DNA of 64,000 nucleotides, taken from contig BGKB01000003.1 in assembly GCA_003116975.1 (NCBI GenBank), positions 186,001 to 250,000 of the forward strand. Reading direction: 5' to 3'. The first letter of the stretch is position 1. The number at the start of each line of letters is the position of its first letter. This document shows, in pieces, positions 40,645-50,782 of this stretch. The notes beneath the pieces were generated by a model. That model was given only the letters and a program-made list of their open reading frames with translations, made no database searches and was not told where the DNA came from. The stretch is from Aurantiochytrium sp. KH105 (taxonomy: Eukaryota; Sar; Bigyra; Thraustochytrida; Thraustochytriidae). The position numbers and the translations under genes are program-made.

Positions 40645-40701
40645 GCCTGGCATAGCCTGGCATAGCCTGGCGAGGCGAGGCGAGGCGTGGCGTGGCGTGG
40701 C
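40645..40701. repeat. CCTGGCATAG / GCGAGG / GCGTG compound repeat
   Basis: Three consecutive short tandem arrays, each drifting into the next: CCTGGCATAG, then GAGGC, then GTGGC. Confidence 0.8.
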
Positions 40702-41749
40702 CCAAGTCGTTCGGGGAGGCGATGACCTCGCTGGTGCTCAATCCATCGGTGGCATCAGTCACCTGAGCAACACCTAACGGATTGGGCACAGCGATACTTC
40801 AAGTGGACGAACCCTGCGTCTTTTTGCCAAAATGCCAGCACAAGCACAAGCAGCCAGAAGCGAGGCAGCAAGCCGACGACCAATGGCGAGACTTGCTTGC
40901 GTGCAGTGCTTGCCTGATTGCTTGCCCTGCGCCAGTTCGGACTTCTGTGGTGGAGTCTGACCTTGCCGGCTGCAGCCTTGCAGTCGCTCGCCCCGTCGTG
41001 GACAACAGAAAAGACGGAAAGAATGGGGTTCAACGCCTTTCTCTTCGGCGATGAGCTGCAAGGCGTGCTGCAAGGCTTTGCCTCCTTGCTGGAAGGCGGC
41101 TGGAAGAACGAGCTAGCGCACGTTCTGCATCGACGCCAGGCTGCTTGCTATTAGACGCGCGGGTCAACGCGCGTGGTCAGGTCAACGTCCACCAAGACTC
41201 TCTCGCTCTGCCATGGCGGCGAGGCTCTTCTGCACCTCCTCTCATCAATGACTCAAGCTCGACTAGTGGCCGTGATGTAAGCCTGCTTATCTAGTATACG
41301 TTTTCAGAGGCAGCTGGTCGGCTGACATTGACGAAACCTCGAGGCGTGCGTGCGTTTTCCCGCAGCCGGAAGGGAGGGAGTGGGGTGGGGCTACACGCGT
41401 GGTGGAGATCTTTTAGATCTTCCACTTTCTGACATACAAACAACCGCCAACGATGTGACGGTCAGGGGAAGAGGGAAGGTGACCGAGAAACTTGGCTCGG
41501 AAGGCTTGCAGCTCGGCGGCCAGCCTCCTCCCCAGAAGGCAAGAACGCACCTCGTGCACCGTGGGCCGACACTTGCCGGAGCCGGAGGGAGGTGGAGCTC
41601 CGGAACCGGCCGCATGGAGGAAGGGGGAGTTGTAACCCGCTGCTGAAATCTGATTAACAATGCAAAGGAAAACTATGCTGGTTTTACTGACGTAGAGTCT
41701 GATTGAAAGAAAGAACAACAAAGATGATTCGTCTAAACGTAAAAGAAAT

Positions 41750-42677
41750 CTCCCCTCCGCGCGTAGCGCGATGGGGAGGAAGAAGTTGGAGTCTCACGCA
41801 GCTACTCGGAGACTGTAGTTGTTTGCCTAGGTTGCAAGCGAGTCGAACGATTAGGAAGAGTCCGCTTGCAAATGGCCACCCTGGTAGCTGTTAACTCGGA
41901 ACTCGTACTGGGTTCGAGTGCTCGGGTGATTCGGGTCTGCTGGCGGACGAGAGCGCGCGTGTGCGTGGCTTCGTGCAGCTTAGACTATGATTCATGCTGT
42001 GAATAGCATGGTGAGATGAAATGCGTGGGCTTGTGTAAAAGCAGCATTTAAGGTGATGGAGTAATGTGCTGGGCCTTCGTCAAGGCGACATTATCCAGCA
42101 ATGCGCTGGGCCTTCGTCAAGGACGGCATTGCCTCACTGACGGAATGATACGCGGGCCTCGTTAAGGCGGTATCATTGCAGTGGGTGCGATCTTGGATCG
42201 CACGCGGAATGAGTGCGGCTTTCCCATGGTGTGCACACTGGGTGTCCACACTGGGTGTGCACTTTGGATCTGCTTGTGCGTGGATGCTATAGCAGTTTAC
42301 CACCTGGCGTCAAGGTGATGGGTAGCTCATCGTGACGAGCATCGTCGATTATGGTTCGTTTTTCGTCCCTGTCGAGGCATAAGCCTAGGGCTCAAGAGTA
42401 GTGCCCAGTAGCTTTCCTCATGGCGAGCGAATTGATAAGTATGAATGCAGGCCCAGCGAGGCCTCGTGCACTAGTTCAATAGTGTCTTCTACGAAAGATC
42501 GCTTTATGCGTGGAGCAAGAGAATAAAAAAGCTGCGCTTCGTTTTTCTTTCTGTTGTTCGAGACTTGTATTACTCATGCAACAGAGACGGCGCATCGCGA
42601 CAAAAAGTGCGCGTTCCCACCCAGAGTCAGATCCCTGATTCTAGTTTTTATGAAAAAGAACTAGTTGAGATAGTTCT
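41750..42677. other. Dense stem-loop array, possible structured RNA or hairpin repeat element
   Basis: About a dozen perfect or near-perfect inverted repeats in 930 bases, with no coding frame. Examples: CTCCCC 41750-41755 with GGGGAG 41773-41778, enclosing GCGC-GTA-GCGC; TTGCAAGCG 41832-41840 with its complement 41863-41871; CATGCT/AGCATG 41993-42010; units A, B, C at 42062-42093, 42098-42132 and 42144-42177 sharing the inner GGCCT...AAGGC stem; GTGCGATC/GATCGCAC 42185-42203; GTGCACAC/GTGTGCAC 42231-42262; CACCT/AGGTG 42301-42317; CACTA/TAGTG 42469-42484; AGAACTA/TAGTTCT 42657-42677. Nearest homologues unknown; strand of any transcript unknown. Confidence 0.6.
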
Positions 42678-42803
42678 GAGCAACTCGGTCGAGTCATATT
42701 GACAGGTTTCAGACTCGCGCACGCCGAATGCACGACGTATGCTTGCCGCGGCAAAGTGAGCTGCACGTTTTGCAAAATTTGCCATTAGTCGATTTCATGC
42801 ATA

Positions 42804-43085
42804 TTACGGGAAACGACGCTGTCCGCTGTTTGGCGTACGCTCGTTTGTTGTTGCTGCAGCCATTGAGGGCGTCCAAGCGGGAAGCTCGGGCATGGTGTAA
42901 AGCCGCTCGCGATAAAGGTGTTGACCTGCTCTTCGAATCACATTTAGTGGAACCTCGTTGTCGGCAGCTGGGTTCTCCAAGGTCAACGCCAAGGACGTCA
43001 TGATGCTCTGGATCTGCGCTTCCGAGATCTGCACAAGGCCGGAGCCTGCATTGCCGTTCGTCGTGGACGTAGACTCGCTCGGCAT
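42804..43085 (-). CDS. Weak candidate coding fragment in the gene desert
   Basis: A 93-codon frame from the ATG at 43085 with protein-like composition (ISEAQIQSIMTSLALTLENP, NVIRRAGQHLYRERLYTMPE). The same frame is open upstream to about 43271 without an ATG. A TGA two codons further up, and CTGTCTTGGCTAG at 43264-43276 (acceptor-like), hint at an internal exon, but I could not find an upstream exon in a matching phase. The opposite strand is also open here, so even the strand is not certain. Could be a gene remnant. Confidence 0.25.
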   Translation of the reverse strand: MPSESTSTTNGNAGSGLVQISEAQIQSIMTSLALTLENPAADNEVPLNVIRRAGQHLYRERLYTMPELPAWTPSMAAATTNERTPNSGQRRFP

Positions 43086-45440
43086 GATGGGCGACGACAG
43101 CGTGCTGCGTATTTCCGATTTGCGAGTGTCTGAAAGCCAGTCTTTGCAATCTAGCTTGTCCCTGGGCCTTCGTTGCTGGCTCGCTCTAAACAGAGGGGCT
43201 GTCTCTGGGTCAAGGGGAGGAGGGGGTTCAAAATCGCCACCATACCGCAGCGACTCTAAACGTCTAGCCAAGACAGATCAGTTTTTAGAATTAATTTTAA
43301 AATCCCAAGATCTCGCTGCCTTTGAGGACTTTACAACTCAATCGCACCTTGTTTTGTTTCGAAATAAAAAAGCCACGTGAAGCCATGCGCCAAGACTTTT
43401 CTATTAGACAGTAGTTTCATCGGTAAAACCGCTCGCGCAGATGGGGCTTCCTGCGGGAGAAGCCATCGCTGCAAACCAGCTACCCTGAGGCCTTTCGTGG
43501 TCCAGCCATGTGCACGTTGCAAAGTGTCCTTGGCATGCCAAGCTCTTCTTCTCGCCAGATTAAACCGTTCGCAGCCATGTTTACGTTGCAGAAAAACGGG
43601 TCCATGAATTTAGCGCAGCAAAAAGAAGATATCAACGCACGGGCGAGTCCCGTCGAGGTTTTCCTTTACCGCAGCGCCCCGAGCAGGTCCACAGCTCCCC
43701 CGAACCGCTGCATTTCCTGCTTCCGTTTCAGATCCACCCACCCATCGCGTGCTGGTGTTGACTCGAAACGCTGCAATCGGTCGACTCGCCATTGCTTACG
43801 CTACTCACTCGTGTCGGCGCCGACTCGGGAACGTAGTAAGGCTTCTCTCTCCAGCCACGCGATCGCTCGCTTACGATGCGCCAGCACATCGAGACCCGCT
43901 GCGCTTGGCCTGGCGGCGAGAACGCGTACCGTCTCGGATGTTATTCGTTGTCGCAGATGCAAGAGAGCGAGCAAACGAACTGCCTCCAGCACGCGCGATG
44001 CGAAGCAAGAAAGCAAGGTGTGGGCAGAATCGCAAGCCCTTGCACCACAGCCGCCCGCTCCCCACCTATTCGACCTTTCAGTTGCCCGACAATCTGGGAG
44101 GTCCACAATCCGATGAAAACTAACAGGTTCCTACTGGCTGTGGATCTATACTGCCAAGGCTTCTTACCAGGCCTATCCCCCAGCGGCTGTGGGCGTAGGT
44201 CTACCGGTTGAAGGGGAGCCGGCGACGCGAACGCGGCCACCGCCCCGGTGCAGCGAGGGGAAAGGCATCGCTAGGCGCTGGCCGCCGGCCGCATGAGCGC
44301 GCGCTGAGGCAGCTTGCTGGACCTTTGCGGCAGCGTTCCCTCGCTTCTGTAACCGCCAGGGCTGTGCACTGCAGGCTTGAAGATCGCCGCACGCTTTGCA
44401 GGCCTGTGCAACGATGTTATGTATGTGCAGCCGACGTCAACGGTCGGCTGGCTGGCGGGGCGGTTTGAGCACCCGCTTCGTTCATGTTCATAAGTCGATC
44501 GCAGCTCACTTCGCTGGCATACGGATGAGCCGCTCGCTCACGCATTCCACCGACCCATCAACCGACCAACCGGGGCTTCTCAGGTAGTCCCGGCGTGAGC
44601 ACGCGTCGCGACTCAACTCGTAGCAGCAGAGAGTACTGGACATAAGGAACTAACTCGCTGCTTGCCATGCATGCCCCGCGCGAGCTGAAAACCTATGCCG
44701 AAACTGCTCGACGCGGCTTGACCCCACATAGAAACCGGAGCCTGGAGCGCCGTTCGAGCGAGCGGACGGGAGACAGGCACACAGTCAGGCCCTTCCTTCG
44801 GGCCTTCTACCTTTTGGCCAAGATCAACGGTTTGGCCTGGGGCCTCTCGAGGCCTGGCCTCTTGCACCTAGCCTCTGCAGAGCCGACGCTCTCAACCTCT
44901 GCGCTTTCGTTTGCTTCATCATTTTTCGGCATCGCCCCCCCACTCCCAAACAAAATCATCCATGTGAATGCCTGCTCCGTCCCAGAGTCCTGAGAAAATC
45001 TTGCACACACTCACAAATGGACACGCGTGGGTGGGCGCCGCCACTGGCGCGAGGGAATGTAAAAGTGCGCTAGGAGCCGCCAGTGATCGACGTGAGTTAG
45101 GGTAGAACAAAAGGCCAAGGACGGCTCGCGACGACTGCCCGGCCTGCCAGCCACCATGCAGCCTGCGAAGCCCCCCTTTCGCCTTACTAGAATTGCACGA
45201 CTGGAAGGCGAGGTGTGTGTTGGAGAGACAGGAAAGACAGGCAAAGTGAGTGGCCTGTCTATCGAAAGGCGAAAGACCTGGCTGTGGCTCGGCCTCGCGG
45301 CGGTTGGACGCGCGTGCCGGCCTGGCGCGTTGGAAAGATCGACTCACAGTCAATGCGACGCGACGCGAAGCAATGCAACGCGATGCAGAGGGGGCGATCG
45401 CTCGAAACGGCATGCTGGCTGACTTCAAAGCAGCAGCATG

Positions 45441-45471
45441 GTCGGTTGGTCGGTCGGTCGGTCGGTCGGTC
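45441..45471. repeat. (TCGG)n microsatellite
   Basis: About seven TCGG units, one interrupted. Confidence 0.9.
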
Positions 45472-46509
45472 CGTTGCTCTGCCGGTCCCCGCGGCTCGAA
45501 GGCTGGCACGAGTCTGTTCGCGCAATAAATGCTTTTCGCGCGGGATCTAGGATTGAGCCGTTTACGTCAATCGATCGGTCGATCAATCGACCATGGCGAT
45601 GACGATCGATTCGAACGCAGGCGTCCCTAGCTAGCGTCGACTGCCCGTTGCGTCTCATCTTGGCTGCCTGGTTCCCCGTCGTTCTGGCGACTGCCTGCCA
45701 GGACGTTTTCAAGCCTGCCTCTCAGAGAATCACCCGTGGCCGTCTACGTCTTCGCAGAAAACTCGCTTGCTTTCGCTGCTGCGAGCCACTTCCGCACACA
45801 TACACGCGCGCGCGCAAACCTCTCCTTTCACAGCTTACTTCCAGACTCCAGAGCCGAGTGCGTGCGTCGCCTTACTCGAGTCAGACGATCGATCGGGATC
45901 CCGCGAGAGGGAGCGCAAGATCGAGCTTCGTCTCCAAGAACCTGCTAGAGGCCCCAGGCTTGCCTGTCTCGACGGCCCGGACGCCTGGCTGGCTCGCCCC
46001 GCCTGGCCGTTGGGCCTGCGAACGCGGACCCGTCGTCTTCTTGCGCAAATGGAGGAGCTCGCGAGCTGATCGCGGGCTTGAGCGCGGGTTCTGGAGACTC
46101 AGGTTTCTGTATTTTGTTGGCTCCAAATTCGGCGCCGCGCCGGTGTGTTGCGTCTGCATGCATGCAGTGCGTGCGAGATGCGAGGGGAGTCTCGTCTTAC
46201 AGTTAAAAATTAAAATTAATTAAGCCGGAGTCCAGTCTGCTGGCGAGCCTGGCATGAGAGGTCAGGTTTACCGCCGCGAAACACAAGGTCTGGAGGGTAT
46301 AAATGCATGTGGGAGCGCGCGCGTTCGGTTTGGACTGCAGCTTGGACACCTGCGCAATTGCAAGAGGCGCGAAGGATGGAAGGATGGCTACGGATGGCGA
46401 GGAGCCTGTCTCGACAGACACGACGGGACCGGGCTGGTTAATGACATGCTCCAGCTTGAGCTTAGCTTGACTCTGAAAATTGGGAGAGGGGGACGGACGT
46501 GGCAACCTT

Positions 46510-46534
46510 GCAGCAGCAGCAGCAGCAGCAGCAG
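46510..46534. repeat. (CAG)n trinucleotide repeat
   Basis: Eight CAG units in non-coding DNA. Confidence 0.9.
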
Positions 46535-47486
46535 GCTGCGCTCGATCAGGACTATGAATGATATTTCGCTGGACATGCAGACCATTTTTTCTAAGGGGTT
46601 CAGAGTTGGTCCCGGAAAGCTTGTCTCGAAGTCTCCTTACTTAGAGAGAAATGCTCGTTCACGTGCTACCTACCACATCTCGAGTCATACTCAGAACCCA
46701 TCGCGCCGCTTTTAGGCGAGTTATCAACGAGAGAAACTGCCCGAGAAGGCAGGCTAGAAATTCTCTCCCCCCCTCCTCTTCCCCACCGCCTCCCTTTGAT
46801 AAGTGATTATGCACCCGCACAGAACGAGGCTTTTTCGGCCGAAACGGAGGAGTAAAAGTTTTAACTTTTTACATGACACGCTGGCTTATGTGAGATGTGG
46901 CACAGGGATATTGTTTGAATTCTGCCATCGCGTGGATTTTGTCGGAAATGCAGCTGCAATCGATAGTATGAGAAGGTAAACTTGTTTCAGGAGACATGGC
47001 TGCTGTCTCAGCGTAAACTTCTTTTCAAGCGTGCTCGCGTCAGCTGATCATACCAGCCCGACGTCCAGTTTGTAAAAACGATCGCGCTCTGTGATTTGCC
47101 ATGTCTGCATGGTTCTATGAAACGCATGGCGAACCAAGAAAGAAACGCTGACAAGTGCTCTTGCTTCTGTACTTTGCTCCAAGTATGTATCCTCATCAGT
47201 TCCAATGCGAGAGAGGAGAAGTCCGCAATGTCTCAAGCACTCGAGGCGAGAAAACTGTATATTCCAGCAGCCCACCTCCCCTCTTTACCCCGGAAATTCA
47301 AGAAATGCTTGGTGTCATAACTAAGCCTGACAAAAATGTGAAATTGTTCATGGAAATAGATCCTCGACCTTGGCAGATTTTTTCCGCATGTAGTAGCTCG
47401 CGAATTGGGTCTAACGAGACGTAGGGTGAGAAACGAAACAACAAAAGCGCCCTTGCTCCGGAAACGTGCAAGAGCTATTATACAAT

Positions 47487-48014
47487 TTAGACCTCGTCGC
47501 GTGAAATCCAAAGAGGAAGCACATCTCTTGCCGGAAGTCGACCGCGATGGCTCTGGCGCGATGCCCCGGCATCTTGAGGATTACTCGATGAGAAACCACT
47601 GAGTCTCGCCCCAATCTTTGCACCTGCTGATATACTTCGACGGACCATCGTCGTCGATGCTGGACCATTTGTTTCTTCTTCAGTCTCCGTGGCTCTTCGT
47701 TGGATCGCGTTTTGTTCCTCGACATTACGACTCGCAGAGTTCTGTCTACGTCCCGTAGGCCGCGAGATGGGTGACATTTCTTCGTCGAGACGCATTTCCT
47801 CGCCGTCCGAATTCACATCTCTAATGAATTTTGCTCCGAAAAAGCCTCGCAAGCCAAGGGGGCTCGAAATGGTTCTCCGTAGGCGCCCGCCTTCTTGTCC
47901 TCTTCCTCTTCCTACTCCCCCTCCTACTTCTCCGTGCATAGGCTCATGAGCGCGGTCTGCGCTCATTGGCCCCGACACAACAATATTGGCGCGCTGCTGG
48001 GGCCTATGCGGCAT
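47487..48014 (-). CDS. Candidate protein, unknown family
   Basis: A 175-residue frame from the ATG at 48014. It is polar and probably largely disordered: a Gly-rich stretch (GEVGGGVGRGRGQEGGRL), RRTISSPLGLRGFFGAKF, an acidic patch (DGEEMRLDEEMSP), then VRRSISAGAK. RRTIS and RRSIS are basophilic phosphosite-like. No domain is recognised. Support comes from an AGCAAAGCAAAGCAAGC leader on the same strand at 48141-48168, about 130 bases upstream, like those before several accepted genes. It could still be chance. Confidence 0.4.
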   Translation of the reverse strand: MPHRPQQRANIVVSGPMSADRAHEPMHGEVGGGVGRGRGQEGGRLRRTISSPLGLRGFFGAKFIRDVNSDGEEMRLDEEMSPISRPTGRRQNSASRNVEEQNAIQRRATETEEETNGPASTTMVRRSISAGAKIGARLSGFSSSNPQDAGASRQSHRGRLPARDVLPLWISRDEV

Positions 48015-48448
48015 CTCCAGCACCGGTGCTGCTACTTGCAGCGCGCCTCGCGCCTCCTCGCCTCGTCGCTCGCGTCTCCCGTGGCTCTCGCTGCGCCTAG
48101 ACCACCACGCCAAGCCCCGGACCTGCCTCGGGCATTACGCGTTTGCTCGCTTGCTTTGCTTTGCTCTTCTTCTCTTTCTAGCGGCTTTACTTTCTCAGAA
48201 CCTCGAGCGTCTTTCTTCTCCGGACCGCGTCTCTCGTGGCTGCGCGCAAGGCTTGCCTGCCTCGGTTGGCTGTGGGTGCTGTGGGGAAAGGCTTTTGATT
48301 TTCCCCGAAGTAGACGCTGCGTTCATCGAACCGCCCATACTGCAGCTTCTTGAGCAGAATGGACACTAATGGACCACCCACGCACAGGCTGGCCACCGCG
48401 GCCGACAGCAGCACGGCCTGCCCGCCTGCTTGTGCGTCTGCTTACCTA

Positions 48449-48508
48449 CCTGTTTGCTCGCCTGTTTGCTCGCCTGTTTTCTCGCCTGTTTGCTCGCCTG
48501 TTTGCTCG
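48449..48508. repeat. 12-base minisatellite (CTGTTTGCTCGC)n
   Basis: Five units, one with a T in place of G, encoding only artefactual Cys/Leu/Ala frames. Confidence 0.9.
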
Positions 48509-49042
48509 TGCGAGACCAGCCACTCGCCGCGGACGCTTCCACCAGTCTCGCTCTGCAAGCCGGTCTCTCTTATCTTAACCCGCTCGACTGTGCAAGGCTT
48601 TCTTTGGCTGGCGACGTCTCGCCGGTCGCACATCTCGTCATGAAGCATACAAGCGAGCGATGCGATACGAATCGAGCGACGCGCGCGGAGGAAATTTGCC
48701 AAGGTTTTCTGCTCTTGATCAAGAAAAAACTTAAAGCAAGGAGGGCCAACCAAATGACTCGGTGGAAGGACAGAGGCAAGCAACCACGGCATCGCTGTTT
48801 GTTTGTGCAGTTGACCGCTCCGCCAGTGGGGCGCCCCACCCCGACCAAGTTTCCGCGCCGGGCCATCGTCCAGGGCCGCCAACAGCCAGGCAGTGACTTA
48901 GAATGGTTTGTCGCCGGATGTGGCTTCTCTAGACGCAGTACTTGCTGCGGGCAGACTCTTGCCGTGCAAGAACGGAGCCGCCGACGACGAGAGGCTTGGA
49001 GGCGACTCCAATACTCCCTCACAATCAACCATAAAAACCGGC

Positions 49043-49226
49043 GAGCTGGCCTGCGGGAGCAGCTGGCCTGCGGGAGCAGCTGGCCTGCGGGAGCAGCTGG
49101 CCTGCGGAAGCAGCTTGCTATTGCGCTTTGCTCGTCCCGATCATAGAGGAGCTGGTCTGCGGGAGCAGCCGGTCCGCGGGCGCAGCTGGTCTGCAGGAGC
49201 AGCTGGCCTGCGGGAGCAGCTTGCTG
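49043..49226. repeat. 15-base minisatellite in two higher-order copies
   Basis: Units like GAGCTGGCCTGCGGG are repeated four times, followed by an AGCAGCTTGCT...TTTGCTC segment; the whole block then repeats with changes (49147-49258). Confidence 0.85.
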
Positions 49227-49747
49227 TTTGCGCTTTGCTCATCCGATCAGAGGCGGTCCTCTCCCTTCTCCCCCCAACAAGACCAGGATCGAAACGGACA
49301 CGCGCATCACACTTGAACTGGCAACTTTCGGGGTTTCTATGTGCTCCCACTACTCTACCCAGGGGAGGTCATTTTGCGGTTAAAACCAAGACCGTCTGTG
49401 TCCACCTTTGCGAATTTCTCCCACGGACAAGGCTTTCCATATTGTCGCCCCACGCGATGCGCTCTCCGATGCATGAGTTACACCTCGCTTGCCCCTCCCT
49501 CCTGCGTTCTTACTTTCATTGCACCGGCCGGCAGAGCCACGCACGCCACGAGGCTCCTTCACACGCACAAAGACATGCCAAATCAACCCTTGAACGCGGC
49601 TGACGATCAATCAACTAGACGTCAGTTCTGGTCTCGGAATTCCGGGAGCCTTGTCTCGAGTCCCGGAAACCCGAAACGTGGCACGTACATCACTAGTACT
49701 TGAACGCACGGACCGCCGAGGAGGGCGCGCGTGCGCGCGCGCGCACG

Positions 49748-50644
49748 ATGTTCGCGGGCTTCGATGTGGCCTTTAGCAAGTCCTTGGCGGGCGTGCGCGA
49801 GAAAACTGCTGCCGGGGCGGTAGTCTCGCTGCTTGCGTACGCCTTCATGCTGTATCTCGTGGTGTCAGAATTCATCTTTTTCCAGGACGTGCAGATCGTG
49901 GAGAAGCTCGAGCTCGATGTGAGTCCTGGGGCGGAAGCAGTTGCAATATATGTTGACATTGAGTTCTTCGAGCTGCCCTGCGAGGCCGTGCACCTTCACT
50001 ACCGAGGTCAACATCACAGCAAAGTCATGGAAGACTTTTCACCTGAGTTTCGAAAGACACCAACGGCAGATCGCAAGGTCGGCTGCCGTCTCGAAGGAAC
50101 AGCGCACGCACGCAAGGTACCTGGACTCTTGCAAGTTTCCCCCGTCAATGCAGACGAATTCAATCGTGGGGCCAAGTCTGTCACGTATGAGTCGCTGCAA
50201 CGATTCAATGCGAGTCATCACATTCATGATTTGGCTTTTGGTGAGATCTTTCCTGGGATGGAACGGCCGCTTCGTGGGAAAACAGGCGTCAAATCAGATG
50301 GCATGTACCAGTATCAGTATCAAGTCAAGGTTGTTCCCACCACGTACGCGGGTCTCTATCGCCCTGCCGTGGCCTCCAACCAGTACTCATCGACATATTA
50401 TTACAAGAAGAGCATTGGTGATGACAACCCGCTTGCAAGCTTTGGTATTTTGAATCATGTGGAGGAACCAGGTTTTTTTCTGCGTTTCCAGTTCTCTTCC
50501 ATTAAAATACACAAGGAAGAGGTCAAGCATGCTTGGAGCGAGTTCCTAACCAGCGTCTGCGCCATTCTCGGCGGCGTGTACGCCGCGGCAGAGTTTCTGG
50601 ACGTCGTGCTGCATCAAACTGTACTTGCAAAAAAGATAGACTAG
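49748..50644 (+). CDS. ERV41/ERV46 (ERGIC) family cargo receptor-like protein
   Basis: A 298-residue protein of the early secretory pathway. Family signs in order: N-terminal DVAFSKSLAGVREKTAAGA, then a membrane helix (about 23-44); luminal VDIEFFELPCEAV; GCRLEGTAHARKVPG; FNASHHIHDLAFGEIFPGM; YQYQVKVVPTTY; and the C-terminal GFFLRFQFSSIKI before a second helix FLTSVCAILGGVYAAAEFLD (about 266-288). In yeast the Erv41-Erv46 pair cycles in COPII and COPI vesicles and retrieves ER residents. It is shorter than typical members (about 350-400). Which subfamily it belongs to is not clear. The frame extends upstream via TTG; first ATG 49748. Confidence 0.9.
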   Translation: MFAGFDVAFSKSLAGVREKTAAGAVVSLLAYAFMLYLVVSEFIFFQDVQIVEKLELDVSPGAEAVAIYVDIEFFELPCEAVHLHYRGQHHSKVMEDFSPEFRKTPTADRKVGCRLEGTAHARKVPGLLQVSPVNADEFNRGAKSVTYESLQRFNASHHIHDLAFGEIFPGMERPLRGKTGVKSDGMYQYQYQVKVVPTTYAGLYRPAVASNQYSSTYYYKKSIGDDNPLASFGILNHVEEPGFFLRFQFSSIKIHKEEVKHAWSEFLTSVCAILGGVYAAAEFLDVVLHQTVLAKKID

Positions 50645-50782
50645 CTAGCTTCGTAAAAAAGAAAGCAAGAAATGGTTCATATGAGCGATGCAGCAGAATC
50701 AACAAGAAACAGAAAAGTGGTGTTAAGAAACAAAGAGCTCAAACATTTTTTTTGAAGAAATTGTTTCACGCCCTTTTCTTTC

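Larger units (their letters stand above)
37663..41749. other. Left part of gene desert, no supported gene
   Basis: Frames on both strands are short, Ser/Arg/Cys-rich and domain-free. Features seen are simple repeats (38582, 40645), TCTC runs near 39895 and an AT-richer patch at about 38900-38990 and 39230-39500. I found no tRNA-like T-loop or transposase frame. Confidence 0.5.
43086..47486. other. Right part of gene desert, no supported gene
   Basis: Apart from the possible exon extension at 43086-43271, I see only repeats ((TCGG)n at 45441, (CAG)n at 46510), an AT-rich patch near 46200 and short Ser/Arg-rich frames. Confidence 0.5.
48015..49747. other. Repeat-rich intergenic region
   Basis: It holds the leader-like repeat at 48141, two minisatellites (48449 and 49043) and the promoter of the ERV41/46 gene with a CG-alternating tract directly before its ATG. 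Open frames are repeat artefacts. Confidence 0.6.

Noticed and set aside
41890..41940. tRNA-like GGGTTCGAGTGC
   Set aside because: T-loop-like string, but no matching stem, anticodon arm or acceptor stem around it.
42709..43149. Zinc-knuckle-like CKTCSSLCRGKHTSC frame suggesting a gag gene
   Set aside because: Spacing does not fit CX2CX4HX4C, and there is no reverse transcriptase or integrase frame nearby.
43264..43522. Upstream exon for the 42804 candidate (donor at 43347, acceptor at 43264)
   Set aside because: The phases do not match; joining these sites creates an early stop.
43508..44116. 202-codon plus-strand frame in the desert
   Set aside because: Ser/Arg/Cys-rich with no heptad or domain pattern; typical of random GC-rich DNA.
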